This document shows, one piece after another, positions 16,920 through 26,351 of a stretch of DNA of 64,000 nucleotides. Each line of letters starts with the position of its first letter. Position 1 is the first letter of the stretch. Position numbers and translations under genes: made by a program. Under the pieces are notes generated by a model. The model worked only from the letters and a program-made list of their open reading frames with translations, was not told the origin of the DNA and did no database searches. This DNA is from Sulfurimonas sp. (lineage in GTDB: Bacteria; Campylobacterota; Campylobacteria; Campylobacterales; Sulfurimonadaceae): positions 1 to 64,000 of the forward strand of contig NZ_JAQTLH010000006.1 of assembly GCF_028714975.1 (NCBI RefSeq), in the 5' to 3' direction.

Positions 16920-19748
16920 ATGAAAAATAGAGATGTCATCAAAATAACGGGTGCGAGAGAGAATAATTTAAAAAATATATCGCTTGAGATTCCAAAAAAT
17001 CAGCTAGTTGTTTTTACGGGTCTTAGCGGAAGCGGGAAATCGACTTTGGCATTTGACACGCTTTATGCGGAGGGGCAGAGACGATATATGGAGTCATTGT
17101 CTTCTTATGCAAGACAGTTTCTTGACCGTGTAGGCAAGCCTGATGTAGATAAGATAGAAGGACTTACTCCAGCTATTGCTATTGACCAAAAAACAACCTC
17201 TAAAAATCCTCGCTCAACCGTCGGAACAATCACGGAGATATATGACTACCTAAGACTTCTTTACGCCCGCGTAGGAGTTCAGCATTGTCATAACTGCAAC
17301 AAAGTGATATCGCAAATGAGTGCGTCGGATATTATCGCTCAAGTTGCAAAACTCCCAGAAGATGCGAAGCTTGTTATTTTGGCACCGCTTGTAAGAGAGA
17401 AGAAGGGTAGTTTTAACGATGTGCTTGAATCATTGGTTCATAAAGGTTATGTAAGGGCTATGATAGACGGCGTAATGGTGCGGCTTGACGAAGAGGTAGA
17501 ACTCTCTAAAACTAAGAAACACACTATAAAAGTAGTAATTGACAGAGTTGCTCTTAAGCAGGAGAATAAAGAGCGGATAGCTGCGGATGTTGAAAAAGCT
17601 CTTAAAGAGAGCTACGGCGAGCTTGAAGTGGAGATATTAAACCATGAAGAGCTGGGTTTAAAAGAGTCAAGTTTTTATTATAGCGAGCACAATGCCTGTT
17701 TTGACTGCAAGATAAGTTTTGACCCGCTTGAGCCTCTCTCTTTTTCATTTAACTCGCCAAAAGGCGCATGTAAGGAGTGTGACGGTCTTGGGATTCGCTA
17801 TGCACTTGACCATGACAAGATAATAGATAGGGACTTAAGCATAGAAAGCGGTGCCGTAAAGATAATTTACGGTTTTAACAAAGGGTACTATTTTACATTT
17901 TTAAAAGGGTTTTGTACTGCAAACGGTATCGATATGAAAATCCCGTATGCCGAACTTAAGGAGTACCAAAAAAAGGCTATTTTACACGGCGGAATTGATG
18001 AGGTGAGCTTTTTATGGAAAAGCCATGAAGTAAAAAGAGTGTGGCCGGGAATCATAAAAATAGCATACGATATGTTCAAAGATGAGAAAGAACTAGCTGA
18101 TTATATGAGTGAAAAGGTTTGCAATGTTTGTACGGGGCATAGACTAAAAAGAGAATCGCTTGCGGTAAGAGTTGCAGGCAATGGGATAGCAGATATTTTG
18201 GATATGCCGATTTCTAAAAGCTATGAGTGGTTCAAAAAAACAGAACATTTTTCTCATTTAAGCGATCAAAGTACTCAGATATCAGCGCCTATTTTAAATG
18301 AAATCAGAGAAAGACTCTACTTCTTGTTTGATGTAGGACTCGGCTATATTACACTCGGTCGCGATGCAAGGACTATCAGCGGTGGAGAAGCACAGAGAAT
18401 CCGCATTGCTTCGCAAATAGGAAGCGGTTTGACGGGTGTTTTATATGTGCTGGATGAGCCGAGTATCGGACTTCACGAGAGAGACACTCTTAAACTTATC
18501 CGTACGCTTAGAAGTTTGCAGGAGAAGGGAAACAGCGTTATAGTTGTCGAACATGACAAAGAGACTATTGAGAATGCTGATTTTATAGTAGATATAGGAA
18601 GCGGGGCAGGGAAGTTTGGCGGAGAGGTTGTTTTTGCAGGAACGCTGGATAAGCTAAAAAAAGCCAAAACACTCACTGCCGACTATCTCTACGGCAGAAA
18701 AAAGATAGAGTACTTTTATAGAAGAGCGCAAGATAAATATATAGAGATAAAAAATGTTACATTAAATAATATCAATAATTTAAGCGCAAAAATTCCGTTA
18801 AATAACTTTGTCTGTATTACAGGTGTGAGCGGAAGCGGAAAGAGTTCGTTAATGCTTCAAACACTTCTTCCGACTGCTAGAGAGTTGTTAAACCACGCTA
18901 GAAAAGTAAATAAAGTTGCAGGTGTAGAGATAACGGGTCTTGAACATGTCGATAAAGTTATCTATCTTGACCAAAGTCCTATCGGACGAACTCCAAGGTC
19001 AAATCCCGCAACTTATACGGGCGTGATGGATGAGATAAGAAACCTTTTTGCACAAACAAAAGAGGCTCAAATAAGAGGCTATACAAGCTCAAGATTTAGT
19101 TTTAATGTCAAAGGCGGAAGATGCGAGAAGTGTCAAGGCGAGGGCGAAAACAAGATAGAGATGCACTTTTTGCCCGACATTATGGTTAAATGCGATACCT
19201 GTCACGGCACGAGGTACAATCAGCAGACATTAGAAGTTTTGTATAAGGGCAAAACTATTTCCGATGTGCTTAATATGAGCGTAGAAGAGGCTTTTGAATT
19301 TTTTAAGGCGATTCCAAAAATATATCAAATATTATCTACGCTAGTCGATGTCGGTCTGGGTTACATTACGCTTGGTCAAAATGCGGTGACGCTCTCAGGC
19401 GGTGAAGCTCAAAGAATAAAACTAAGCAAGGAGCTTAGCCGCAAAGATACGGGTAAAACGCTTTATGTCTTGGATGAACCGACGACGGGACTTCATTTTG
19501 CCGATGTTGATAGACTAACAGGCGTGCTTCATAAGTTTGTAGAACTTGGAAACTCAGTACTGATAATCGAACACAATTTGGATATGATAAAAAATGCAGA
19601 TTATATTATCGACATGGGACCAGAGGGCGGAAGCGGCGGCGGCCTGATTATCGCCGAGGGAACTCCCGAAGAGGTGGCAGAAGGCTATAAAAAAACAGGC
19701 TCTTACACCGGTGAGTATCTTGCTAAAGAGCTTGCTCTTCATAAGTGA
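16920..19748 (+). CDS. uvrA: Excinuclease ABC subunit A
   Basis: A 942-residue tandem ABC ATPase that scans DNA for lesions and loads UvrB. First Walker A GLSGSGKSTLAFDTLYAEGQ near residue 34, first signature SGGEAQRIRIASQIGSG, second Walker A GVSGSGKSSLM near 637, second signature LSGGEAQRIKLSKELS. Zinc-binding cysteines occur at CKECDG/CNVCTG and CEKCQGEG/CDTCHGTRY. Full length and intact. Confidence 0.98.
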   Translation: MKNRDVIKITGARENNLKNISLEIPKNQLVVFTGLSGSGKSTLAFDTLYAEGQRRYMESLSSYARQFLDRVGKPDVDKIEGLTPAIAIDQKTTSKNPRSTVGTITEIYDYLRLLYARVGVQHCHNCNKVISQMSASDIIAQVAKLPEDAKLVILAPLVREKKGSFNDVLESLVHKGYVRAMIDGVMVRLDEEVELSKTKKHTIKVVIDRVALKQENKERIAADVEKALKESYGELEVEILNHEELGLKESSFYYSEHNACFDCKISFDPLEPLSFSFNSPKGACKECDGLGIRYALDHDKIIDRDLSIESGAVKIIYGFNKGYYFTFLKGFCTANGIDMKIPYAELKEYQKKAILHGGIDEVSFLWKSHEVKRVWPGIIKIAYDMFKDEKELADYMSEKVCNVCTGHRLKRESLAVRVAGNGIADILDMPISKSYEWFKKTEHFSHLSDQSTQISAPILNEIRERLYFLFDVGLGYITLGRDARTISGGEAQRIRIASQIGSGLTGVLYVLDEPSIGLHERDTLKLIRTLRSLQEKGNSVIVVEHDKETIENADFIVDIGSGAGKFGGEVVFAGTLDKLKKAKTLTADYLYGRKKIEYFYRRAQDKYIEIKNVTLNNINNLSAKIPLNNFVCITGVSGSGKSSLMLQTLLPTARELLNHARKVNKVAGVEITGLEHVDKVIYLDQSPIGRTPRSNPATYTGVMDEIRNLFAQTKEAQIRGYTSSRFSFNVKGGRCEKCQGEGENKIEMHFLPDIMVKCDTCHGTRYNQQTLEVLYKGKTISDVLNMSVEEAFEFFKAIPKIYQILSTLVDVGLGYITLGQNAVTLSGGEAQRIKLSKELSRKDTGKTLYVLDEPTTGLHFADVDRLTGVLHKFVELGNSVLIIEHNLDMIKNADYIIDMGPEGGSGGGLIIAEGTPEEVAEGYKKTGSYTGEYLAKELALHK

Positions 19749-19820
19749 TGTTACGCACTAGAACAAGCATACCCAAAAGCTAGGGCTATATATATTGACA
19801 AAGTATAATTATATTTTAGT

Positions 19821-19826
19821 TATAAT
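19821..19826 (+). promoter_or_regulatory. -10 box of the DUF4160/DUF2442 pair
   Basis: TATAAT 27 bases before the ATG at 19853. A TTGACA lies at 19795-19800, but 20 bases away, longer than the ideal 17. A second TATAAT-like run occurs at 19804-19809. Confidence 0.4.
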
Positions 19827-19852
19827 TTTCAATTAAAATATGAAGGATTTTA

Positions 19853-20122
19853 ATGCCGACTATAAGTATGTTTTATGGAATTGTAGTTATGCTTTTTTAT
19901 TATGATAATAAGCAGCATAATTTACCTCATATTCATGTAAGATATCAAGATTCAAAAGCAATTTTTGATATAGAAAATGCAGAAATGATTGAAGGTAATT
20001 TGCCAAATAAACAAAAAAGGTTGGTTCAGGCTTGGATGGAAATACACAAAGATGAATTGATAGCAGATTGGGAATTGGCTATTTCTGGCGAACAACCTTA
20101 TAAAATTGATCCTTTAAAATAG
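19853..20122 (+). CDS. DUF4160 domain protein
   Basis: An 89-residue protein with the DUF4160 core: MPTISMFYGIVVMLFYYD, then NLPHIHVRYQDSKAIFDIE and AWMEIHKDELIADWEL. The PHIHV motif and the pairing with a DUF2442 gene 10 bases later are characteristic. The pair is often seen as a small accessory cassette resembling a toxin-antitoxin module, but the function is not established. The start has AAGGA five bases upstream. Confidence 0.85.
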   Translation: MPTISMFYGIVVMLFYYDNKQHNLPHIHVRYQDSKAIFDIENAEMIEGNLPNKQKRLVQAWMEIHKDELIADWELAISGEQPYKIDPLK

Positions 20123-20132
20123 GAGTTAGACA

Positions 20133-20372
20133 ATGCTTATTGATGTAGTAAATGTAAAGCCAAAAGATGATTTTATATTATTATTAAAATTTGAGAACGG
20201 TGAACAAAAAGAATTTGATTGCAAACCGCTTTTTGATAAAAAACCTTTTCAAAAACTAAAAGATAAATATTTTTTTGATAAAGCAAGAGTGGAATTTGGC
20301 ACGGTTGTTTGGTCAGATGAAATTGATGTAGCACCTGAAACACTTTATTTAGAAAGTAAACTTCTCGCATAA
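20133..20372 (+). CDS. DUF2442 domain protein
   Basis: A 79-residue protein with the DUF2442 pattern: VVNVKPKDDFILLLKFENGE, FDCKPLF, and VVWSDEIDVAPETLYLE. It is translated from an ATG with AGGAG overlapping the stop of the DUF4160 gene, so the two are coupled. It may be the partner (DNA-binding or neutralising) of the DUF4160 protein; this is inference from the recurrent pairing. An AT palindrome (20371-20387) covers its stop codon. Confidence 0.85.
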   Translation: MLIDVVNVKPKDDFILLLKFENGEQKEFDCKPLFDKKPFQKLKDKYFFDKARVEFGTVVWSDEIDVAPETLYLESKLLA

Positions 20373-20387
20373 TCTAAAATTTAGATT
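20371..20387. repeat. AT-rich palindrome at the DUF2442 stop
   Basis: AATCTAAAATTTAGATT: perfect 8-base arms around one base, overlapping the stop codon. It could be a weak transcript end or an operator; no U tract follows. Confidence 0.35.
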
Positions 20388-20416
20388 CTAAACTCAATTT
20401 GGAATCTCATTACCCA

Positions 20417-20446
20417 AATTGCCGCGCTTGCAATGACGAGGAGTGG
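20417..20446. repeat. GTCATTGCGAG-type intergenic repeat fragment
   Basis: The segment reads aattgccgcgcttgcaatga and cgaggagtgg, sharing its core with repeats at 35785-35892 and 54792-54868. It occupies the 94-base gap between the DUF2442 gene and selD. Confidence 0.55.
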
Positions 20447-20466
20447 ACTAACTATCAAGGAAAAGA

Positions 20467-21498
20467 ATGGAACAGATAAAACTTACAGAGTATAGTCACG
20501 GTGCGGGGTGCGGATGTAAAATCTCTCCTATGTTGCTTGACGAGATTTTAAAAAGTAACAGTGAGCAGCCTCTCTACCCACAGCTTCTTGTAGGAAATGA
20601 GTTTAAAGACGATGCGGCGGCGTATGATTTGGGAGACGGCTCGTCCGTTCTTTCGACTACGGACTTTTTTATGCCTATCGTGGATGACCCTTTTACTTTT
20701 GGACGAATTGCCGCGACAAATGCACTTAGCGATATTTATGCGATGGGCGGGCGACCTCTTATGGCTATTGCAATTTTCGGATGGCCGATTGATAAACTCT
20801 CTGCAGATGTTGCAAGAGAGGTTATTGAGGGTGGGCGTGCCGTTTGCAAAGAGAGCGGTATTCCGCTTGCAGGCGGACACTCCATAGACTCGCCTGAGCC
20901 GATTTTCGGACTTGCAGTGACGGGAGTGGTAAAGAATGAAAACCTTATGAAAAACAGTGGAGCGGTTGAGGATTGTTATATATTTTTAACAAAACCTATC
21001 GGCATAGGCATACTTACCACTGCACAAAAGCAAAAAAAGATAGAAGAGGGCGATATAGATGCGGCGATAGAAGCGATGACGACGCTCAATAAAATAGGCG
21101 CTTCTCTCTCAACGCTTGAGAGTGTAGTTACAATGACCGATGTAACGGGATTTGGTCTTTTGGGACATTTAAGCGAAGTGTGTGAAGCAAGCAATATAAG
21201 TGCGAATGTGTGGTTTGATAGAGTGCCGCTTCTGCCGAATGTAGAAAAATATAGAACTCTTGGATGTATTGCAGGAGGGACACGAAAAAATTTTATGAGC
21301 TATGGGCATAAAATCTCCGAAATGTCGCAACAGCAGCGAGAGATATTGTGCGATGCCCAAACATCGGGCGGTCTGCTTGTTTTTGTTAAAAAAGACGAAG
21401 TGGAAGAGTTTTATAAAGCGATTCGCCAAGCAGGTTTAAATCTTGAACCGATAGGTGAGACGGTTGCAAAAAGCGAACGATTGGTAAAGGTTTTATAG
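20467..21498 (+). CDS. selD: Selenide, water dikinase (selenophosphate synthase)
   Basis: A 343-residue enzyme making selenophosphate from selenide and ATP. The N-terminal active motif is GAGCGCKISP, with cysteines at 15 and 17; the catalytic position that is selenocysteine in some bacteria is Cys here. LSTTDFFMPIVDDPFTFGRI and MTDVTGFGLLGHL are the ATP and metal-binding motifs. AAGGA lies upstream of the ATG. mnmH follows directly (stop TAG, then GTG), so selenophosphate feeds selenouridine synthesis. Confidence 0.96.
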   Translation: MEQIKLTEYSHGAGCGCKISPMLLDEILKSNSEQPLYPQLLVGNEFKDDAAAYDLGDGSSVLSTTDFFMPIVDDPFTFGRIAATNALSDIYAMGGRPLMAIAIFGWPIDKLSADVAREVIEGGRAVCKESGIPLAGGHSIDSPEPIFGLAVTGVVKNENLMKNSGAVEDCYIFLTKPIGIGILTTAQKQKKIEEGDIDAAIEAMTTLNKIGASLSTLESVVTMTDVTGFGLLGHLSEVCEASNISANVWFDRVPLLPNVEKYRTLGCIAGGTRKNFMSYGHKISEMSQQQREILCDAQTSGGLLVFVKKDEVEEFYKAIRQAGLNLEPIGETVAKSERLVKVL

Positions 21499-22629
21499 GT
21501 GTCTGAACTTTATGATGATTTTAAATCCATCGTCTTAAATAACACTCCGCTTATAGATGTGCGCGCACCCGTAGAGTTTGAAAAGGGAGCGTTTTTAAAC
21601 TCATGCAATCTTCCTATTATGAATGATGAGGAGAGACATATTGTCGGGATATGCTACAAAAACGAGGGTAACGCAAAGGCGATAGAACTCGGGCATAAGT
21701 TAGTTAGCGGAGATGTAAAAGAAGAGCGAGTCGTGGCATGGATGGATTTTATGGATGCAAATCCTGATGCACTGCTTTACTGTTTTAGAGGAGGGCAGCG
21801 CTCTAAAATATCGCAAGGGTGGCTGCGTGAAAGCGGCAGAGAGATTAAACGCTTAAAAGGCGGATATAAAGCTTTTAGAAACTACTTATTGCGTGAGCTT
21901 GAAGAGTCTCATAACCGGTTTAAGCCGATTATTTTAGGCGGGCGTACAGGCTCGGGGAAAACTCTGCAACTTAAAAAGATGCCAAACGCAATCGATCTTG
22001 AAGCTCTTGCAAATCATAGAGGCTCATCTTTTGGGCAAAAAATTACACCGCAAACCTCGCCTATTAATTTTGAAAATAATCTCTCTTATGAGTTGATTCA
22101 AAAGATAGAAGAGGGTTTTAAACATATTATATTTGAGGATGAGGGAAAACATATCGGCAATGTTTTTATGCCCCAGAGCTTTATTTCGGCTATGGCAGAA
22201 GCTCCTCTTATTATCCTTGAGTCTACTATGGAGAAGCGAATAAATATCACGCTTGCCGAATATGTTATAGAAGCACAAAAAATGTATATTATGGCAGGTT
22301 TTGAGGACGCTTTTAGAGCGTGGCAGCAGAGTATAGAGAGTGCTATGAAACGCATAGAAAAACGGCTTGGATATGAGAAGTATGCTATTGTATGCGCTCT
22401 TTTTAAAAGCGGAGTTAATGAGCAGATAAAAAACGGCTCCTATGAGAAGTACAAAGAGTGGATAGAGTATCTTTTGCGAGAGTATTACGACCCTATGTAT
22501 GATTATCAGATACAAAAACGCTCAAAACAGGTAGTGTTTCGAGGCGGCGAGAAAGAGGTTTACGAGTATATTTTATCTTCTTTTAACAATGCGATAAAAT
22601 CATCTTCACACATCGGTTTTGCGAAATAG
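21499..22629 (+). CDS. mnmH: tRNA 2-selenouridine synthase
   Basis: A 376-residue protein, also called SelU. The N-terminal rhodanese domain carries the catalytic Cys in YCFRGGQRS near residue 94; the P-loop is GGRTGSGKT near 148. It replaces sulfur of 2-thiouridine at wobble position 34 of tRNA Lys, Glu and Gln with selenium through a geranylated intermediate. The GTG start touches the selD stop. Its last 70 bases overlap, on the opposite strand, the end of the GGDEF/EAL gene. Confidence 0.93.
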   Translation: MSELYDDFKSIVLNNTPLIDVRAPVEFEKGAFLNSCNLPIMNDEERHIVGICYKNEGNAKAIELGHKLVSGDVKEERVVAWMDFMDANPDALLYCFRGGQRSKISQGWLRESGREIKRLKGGYKAFRNYLLRELEESHNRFKPIILGGRTGSGKTLQLKKMPNAIDLEALANHRGSSFGQKITPQTSPINFENNLSYELIQKIEEGFKHIIFEDEGKHIGNVFMPQSFISAMAEAPLIILESTMEKRINITLAEYVIEAQKMYIMAGFEDAFRAWQQSIESAMKRIEKRLGYEKYAIVCALFKSGVNEQIKNGSYEKYKEWIEYLLREYYDPMYDYQIQKRSKQVVFRGGEKEVYEYILSSFNNAIKSSSHIGFAK

Positions 22630-24491
22630 TATCCTTGTATAGTGTCGCATCCGTTGTCTCTTAAAAATTCGTACTGCTCTTTAGTCTCAACGCCTTCGGC
22701 AACGGTTTTTAGATTTAAACTTTTGCCCATAGACAAAATTGTATTTACCAACAACCTGCCGCTTTCGTCTGCATCGATAATATCATCGACAAAGCTTTTG
22801 TCTATTTTTAATGTATCTATAGGAAATTTTTTCAGGTAAGACAAGGATGAATATCCGGTGCCGAAATCATCTATATGTATGGAGACGCCGAGTTTTTTTA
22901 TCTCATTTAAAGCCATCAAGGCATTGTCTACATATTTTAGCATTACGCTCTCCGTTATTTCGATTCCAAGCTGAGCAGGGTCTATATGATTGTCGTCTAT
23001 GCTCTCTTTTAAATCCTGATATAAATTCGTATTTTGAAACTGTCTTGTAGATACATTTATGGATATACTCAGGTTTTTATAACCCAAAGAGTTGAACCTT
23101 TTTATGGCTTGCGTACTGTTTTGGATTACAAATTTGCCGAGATTGAGTATAAAACCCGTATTTTCGGCAAGCGGAATAAACAGATTGGGTCCGATTAAGC
23201 CCTTTTGCTTATGTTGCCATCTAAGAAGCGCCTCGGCACCGATAATCTTTTTACTTTTTACATCTATTTTAGGTTGATAGTAGAGTTTAAATTCGTTATC
23301 GTAAAATGCTCTTTGCATATCATTTACGATATCTACTTCGTTATGTATCTTTTTATTTAGCTCTTGCGTAAAAAAGCTGAAGTTGTCTCTCCCGTCCCCT
23401 TTAGCTTTGTACATCGCTATATCCGCATATTTCATAAGATCTTTTATGCTTTGCGAGTCATCTGGATATATTGAGACTCCTATGCTTGCTGAGAGCCTTA
23501 GCGAGTACCCCTTTATAAGCAAATCTTTTCTAAAGCTATTTAGCAGGTTATTGATGGTAGGTATCAGTTCGTTTTGATTATTAAAGTCGGATACTACCAT
23601 TATAAACTCATCACCGCCGATTCTTGAAATAAGAGTATCCTGCGAGACGCTGTTTTTCAATATATTTGCTACCGTTTGCAAAAGCGCGTCTCCGATATCG
23701 TGCCCCAGCGTATCGTTTACATTTTTGAAATGGTCTAAATCCAAAAATATAATCGCAAATTTTTTAGACTCTTTTTCTGCGTTTAACATCACGGTTTTTA
23801 TCTTTTGATTTAGATTTAACCTATTTGGCAAATCTGTAAGCGTATCATGTAAAGAGATATACTCTAACTCTTTATTTAACTCATTTACCTGATTTTGGGA
23901 GCTGTTTATATTGATTGTATGTTCTATCTGCAGTCTAACCATATAACCCAAAACAAATAGCTCGATTATTACAAAAACCGCATGCAGTATTACAATGTCA
24001 AATCCGCAGCCGTAGTTAAAAACCATCACAGGCATATCAAAAAGCGAAACTTCGTATAGCTGCAGGTAGTTAAAGAGTAGATGGTGTGTTATGGTTGTGG
24101 CTGCCGCGATTACAAGTGGCACCACATCTTTATAAAGCGTTAAGATAGCCATCCCGATAAACACATGAAAGTGCATCTCGATTCTGCCAAGATATTGTTG
24201 GATAAATATAACGGAAAATAGCATCATGGCTACTGCTATAAAGTATCTATAATATCTTTCACCCTTTAGGTATTTATATAAATAGAGCAGGGGTAAAACG
24301 ATAAGAGCGCCGCTAAAAAACCCGTAATAGTATGTATCGTATTTTATAGATGTGATAAATGTTGCAACAGCCCATTGCAGAGTAAGCAAGAGTAACATTA
24401 CTCTATCGGACTCTATATGAAAAAGCTTAAAGCTGATTTCTGCATAACTTGGGATTTTCGGATACGCAAAAATATAATTAACTATTTTCAT
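22560..24491 (-). CDS. Six-TM sensor with GGDEF and EAL domains
   Basis: A 643-residue inner-membrane c-di-GMP protein. About six hydrophobic helices cover residues 30-195, with conserved His motifs MHFHVF and [10 protein letters not shown] in or near the membrane. A coiled linker leads to a GGDEF domain (GGDEF near 292; no RxxD inhibitory site) and an EAL domain (AEALLRW near 418, with [16 protein letters not shown] and [10 protein letters not shown]). Both active motifs look intact, so it may make and break c-di-GMP. The His motifs suggest metal or haem sensing, an inference. ATG at 24491 follows a GTG and lies three bases after the SCO gene stop. Confidence 0.88.
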   Translation of the reverse strand: MKIVNYIFAYPKIPSYAEISFKLFHIESDRVMLLLLTLQWAVATFITSIKYDTYYYGFFSGALIVLPLLYLYKYLKGERYYRYFIAVAMMLFSVIFIQQYLGRIEMHFHVFIGMAILTLYKDVVPLVIAAATTITHHLLFNYLQLYEVSLFDMPVMVFNYGCGFDIVILHAVFVIIELFVLGYMVRLQIEHTININSSQNQVNELNKELEYISLHDTLTDLPNRLNLNQKIKTVMLNAEKESKKFAIIFLDLDHFKNVNDTLGHDIGDALLQTVANILKNSVSQDTLISRIGGDEFIMVVSDFNNQNELIPTINNLLNSFRKDLLIKGYSLRLSASIGVSIYPDDSQSIKDLMKYADIAMYKAKGDGRDNFSFFTQELNKKIHNEVDIVNDMQRAFYDNEFKLYYQPKIDVKSKKIIGAEALLRWQHKQKGLIGPNLFIPLAENTGFILNLGKFVIQNSTQAIKRFNSLGYKNLSISINVSTRQFQNTNLYQDLKESIDDNHIDPAQLGIEITESVMLKYVDNALMALNEIKKLGVSIHIDDFGTGYSSLSYLKKFPIDTLKIDKSFVDDIIDADESGRLLVNTILSMGKSLNLKTVAEGVETKEQYEFLRDNGCDTIQGYYFAKPMCEDDFIALLKEDKIYS

Positions 24492-24494
24492 CAC

Positions 24495-25076
24495 TTATAT
24501 TTCCAAATTCTTTTTTATTTGTATGATATCATCAATTAGCTTTTTTATCTTTAACGGATGTGTAGAATAGATAGATTTTAGCACTTTAGTCTTTACGCCG
24601 TTTTGAATCAAGTATATATTATCCGTATGATTCAACTCCGTATCGTCACTTAAGCTTCTTGCAAAATAGAGCTCAAAATTTCTATCTATCGCAAACAGCT
24701 CACTTTTTGATAAATATACGCCATTGAAATTTTTGTTAAAATACTTTGCAAATAAATCCGGCTGAGATTTTTCAACTTCCGGCGTGAGATTTACAAACAA
24801 AAAATCCACGCTATCTTTTACTTCTTCAAACTCTTTTGATTCATACAGCCTAGCCATCTCTTCCATAATAGGAGTGCAGACATCCCTGCATCCGAAGTAT
24901 CCGAAAAAAAGCAGTATAAATTTTTTATCGCTTTTTATAAAATCGGCTTTTATTTCTCTTTCGACTTTTATGGCGCCTTTAGAGTTGCCGCTAAAAAATA
25001 GCGACTGAACAAAAGGAACTGCGCTAAAAAACAGAATTAAAATAAAAATAGTATACGCCTTATATCGCTTTGTCAA
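24495..25076 (-). CDS. SCO1/SenC/PrrC family thioredoxin-like protein
   Basis: A 193-residue protein anchored by one N-terminal helix (about 8-28) with a thioredoxin fold outside. The copper/redox motif is CRDVC near residue 60 and the ligand His is in ELNHTDNIYLI. SCO proteins deliver copper to the CuA site of oxidases or act as thiol oxidoreductases. Here it lies between two sensor genes in an operon, without an oxidase nearby, so a signalling or sensor-maturation role is possible. Start is a TTG; AGGA lies about 10 bases upstream, inside the end of the preceding gene. Confidence 0.82.
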   Translation of the reverse strand: MTKRYKAYTIFILILFFSAVPFVQSLFFSGNSKGAIKVEREIKADFIKSDKKFILLFFGYFGCRDVCTPIMEEMARLYESKEFEEVKDSVDFLFVNLTPEVEKSQPDLFAKYFNKNFNGVYLSKSELFAIDRNFELYFARSLSDDTELNHTDNIYLIQNGVKTKVLKSIYSTHPLKIKKLIDDIIQIKKNLEI

Positions 25077-25079
25077 TTT

Positions 25080-26219
25080 TCATAATTCCTGCAATGGGAA
25101 GTCTCTCTTTTTTGCCATGACATATAAAGTAACGGTTGTGAAAAAGAGAATAGCCGTAATTACAGCAAATATATTTAGAAGAATAGATTGATTTTTTTCG
25201 ATAAAATCTTTGTCTTTACCTATAATAGTAGAGTTTCTTGCAATGTACTCTGAGAGTATTACTCTTGCGTCTATCAGCTCTTTTGAGTCAAAAATATATA
25301 AATTCGGACTCTTTAGCAAAGAAGTTATATTTTTTAGAGTTTTCTCATCTAAATATTTTAATACTAAATTTGCCGCCTCTTCGCCTTGTTTTATTCCGCT
25401 TGTTACATATCCGCCGACGACGCCTTTGCACATGTAGGCATCCTCCATACTCAATATGATAAGGTTTTTATTTTGTTTCATTCTCTGTATGGATTCTTCC
25501 GGCAGCAGCATATTGTTTTTTTCATCTTTTATATTGCCGATGGTTGTTAAAATAACAAAAGTTTTCGGTTTATTTGGCAGTTGGCTTTGAATCTTGACAA
25601 TTTCGCCCTCACCGATATAGTGAAATTTAAAATTTGCAAAAACAGTTTCTTGGGTTTGAATCTCTTTTTTTATAAATTCATAGGTGTTTGAGTTGTCACC
25701 GACAATATATACATCCCTTGTTTGCGGAGAAAATTGCTTTATCAATTCTATATTGGGTTTTATCTCTTTTAGCTCGTATACCCCCGCATAAATATCACTG
25801 GGAAGTTTTTCGTGCATATCAAAATCATTTATTCCCGAGAAGAAGACGGGTATCTTGTTTTTATCGTTTTTAAATAGTTTGTCATAATGTTCATATACAA
25901 AATTCAACGCGTTGTCGTCTGATACATATATTAGGTCTGGGTTTGCATCGGCGTATTTTATTTTTAGATATTCGATAAATTTATTTTGATAATCAAGAGT
26001 AAAATCTACTCTTTTTGTATCCAAATACTCGCTATAAATTTCAAACTCTTTGTCGCTTTTCTTTAGTGTCGATACAAATGAGGAGTGCTGATTTTTTGTC
26101 CATTCGTACTCCTGTGAATACGAATGCAGTGCAAATACTTTTGCTTTTTGCGAAGCGTATAAAGAGTAAGTAAAACAAACGACTAAAAAAAATATTTTTA
26201 ATAAATTCAATTTCATCAC
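25080..26219 (-). CDS. Membrane-anchored periplasmic binding-protein-like sensor
   Basis: A 379-residue protein with a signal peptide (about 1-22), an ABC-type substrate-binding fold of the ABC_sub_bind family (KVFALHSYSQEYEWTKNQ, LIYVSDDNALNFV, IPVFFSGIND) and a C-terminal helix near 347-370 followed by only about 10 residues. Such domains usually sit on kinases or cyclases; here there is no output domain and no permease gene. It may signal through the GGDEF/EAL protein encoded two genes on. GTG at 26219 or ATG at 26216 starts the frame. A 9-bp inverted repeat lies in its promoter. Confidence 0.75.
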   Translation of the reverse strand: MMKLNLLKIFFLVVCFTYSLYASQKAKVFALHSYSQEYEWTKNQHSSFVSTLKKSDKEFEIYSEYLDTKRVDFTLDYQNKFIEYLKIKYADANPDLIYVSDDNALNFVYEHYDKLFKNDKNKIPVFFSGINDFDMHEKLPSDIYAGVYELKEIKPNIELIKQFSPQTRDVYIVGDNSNTYEFIKKEIQTQETVFANFKFHYIGEGEIVKIQSQLPNKPKTFVILTTIGNIKDEKNNMLLPEESIQRMKQNKNLIILSMEDAYMCKGVVGGYVTSGIKQGEEAANLVLKYLDEKTLKNITSLLKSPNLYIFDSKELIDARVILSEYIARNSTIIGKDKDFIEKNQSILLNIFAVITAILFFTTVTLYVMAKKRDFPLQEL

Positions 26220-26228
26220 TTTCTTTGT

Positions 26229-26257
26229 TAGATATTAAATTATACATATAATATCTA
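26229..26257. promoter_or_regulatory. 9-bp inverted repeat over the sensor-operon promoter
   Basis: TAGATATTA and TAATATCTA are perfect inverted arms 11 bases apart. Between them the minus strand has TATAAT (26239-26244), so a protein bound here would cover the -10 box. The predicted start point would be only about 13 bases from the first codon. Confidence 0.45.
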
Positions 26258-26351
26258 AATATAATTTTAAAAAAAGTTATGTTTTAAAGTAAATTTGTAA
26301 ATTAATTTGTTTTAATCTTTATTGCCATACAATAATGCATAGGAGTGTATC

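Noticed and set aside
22024..22515. 163-residue minus-strand frame
   Set aside because: Antisense to mnmH, whose rhodanese and P-loop motifs are clear.
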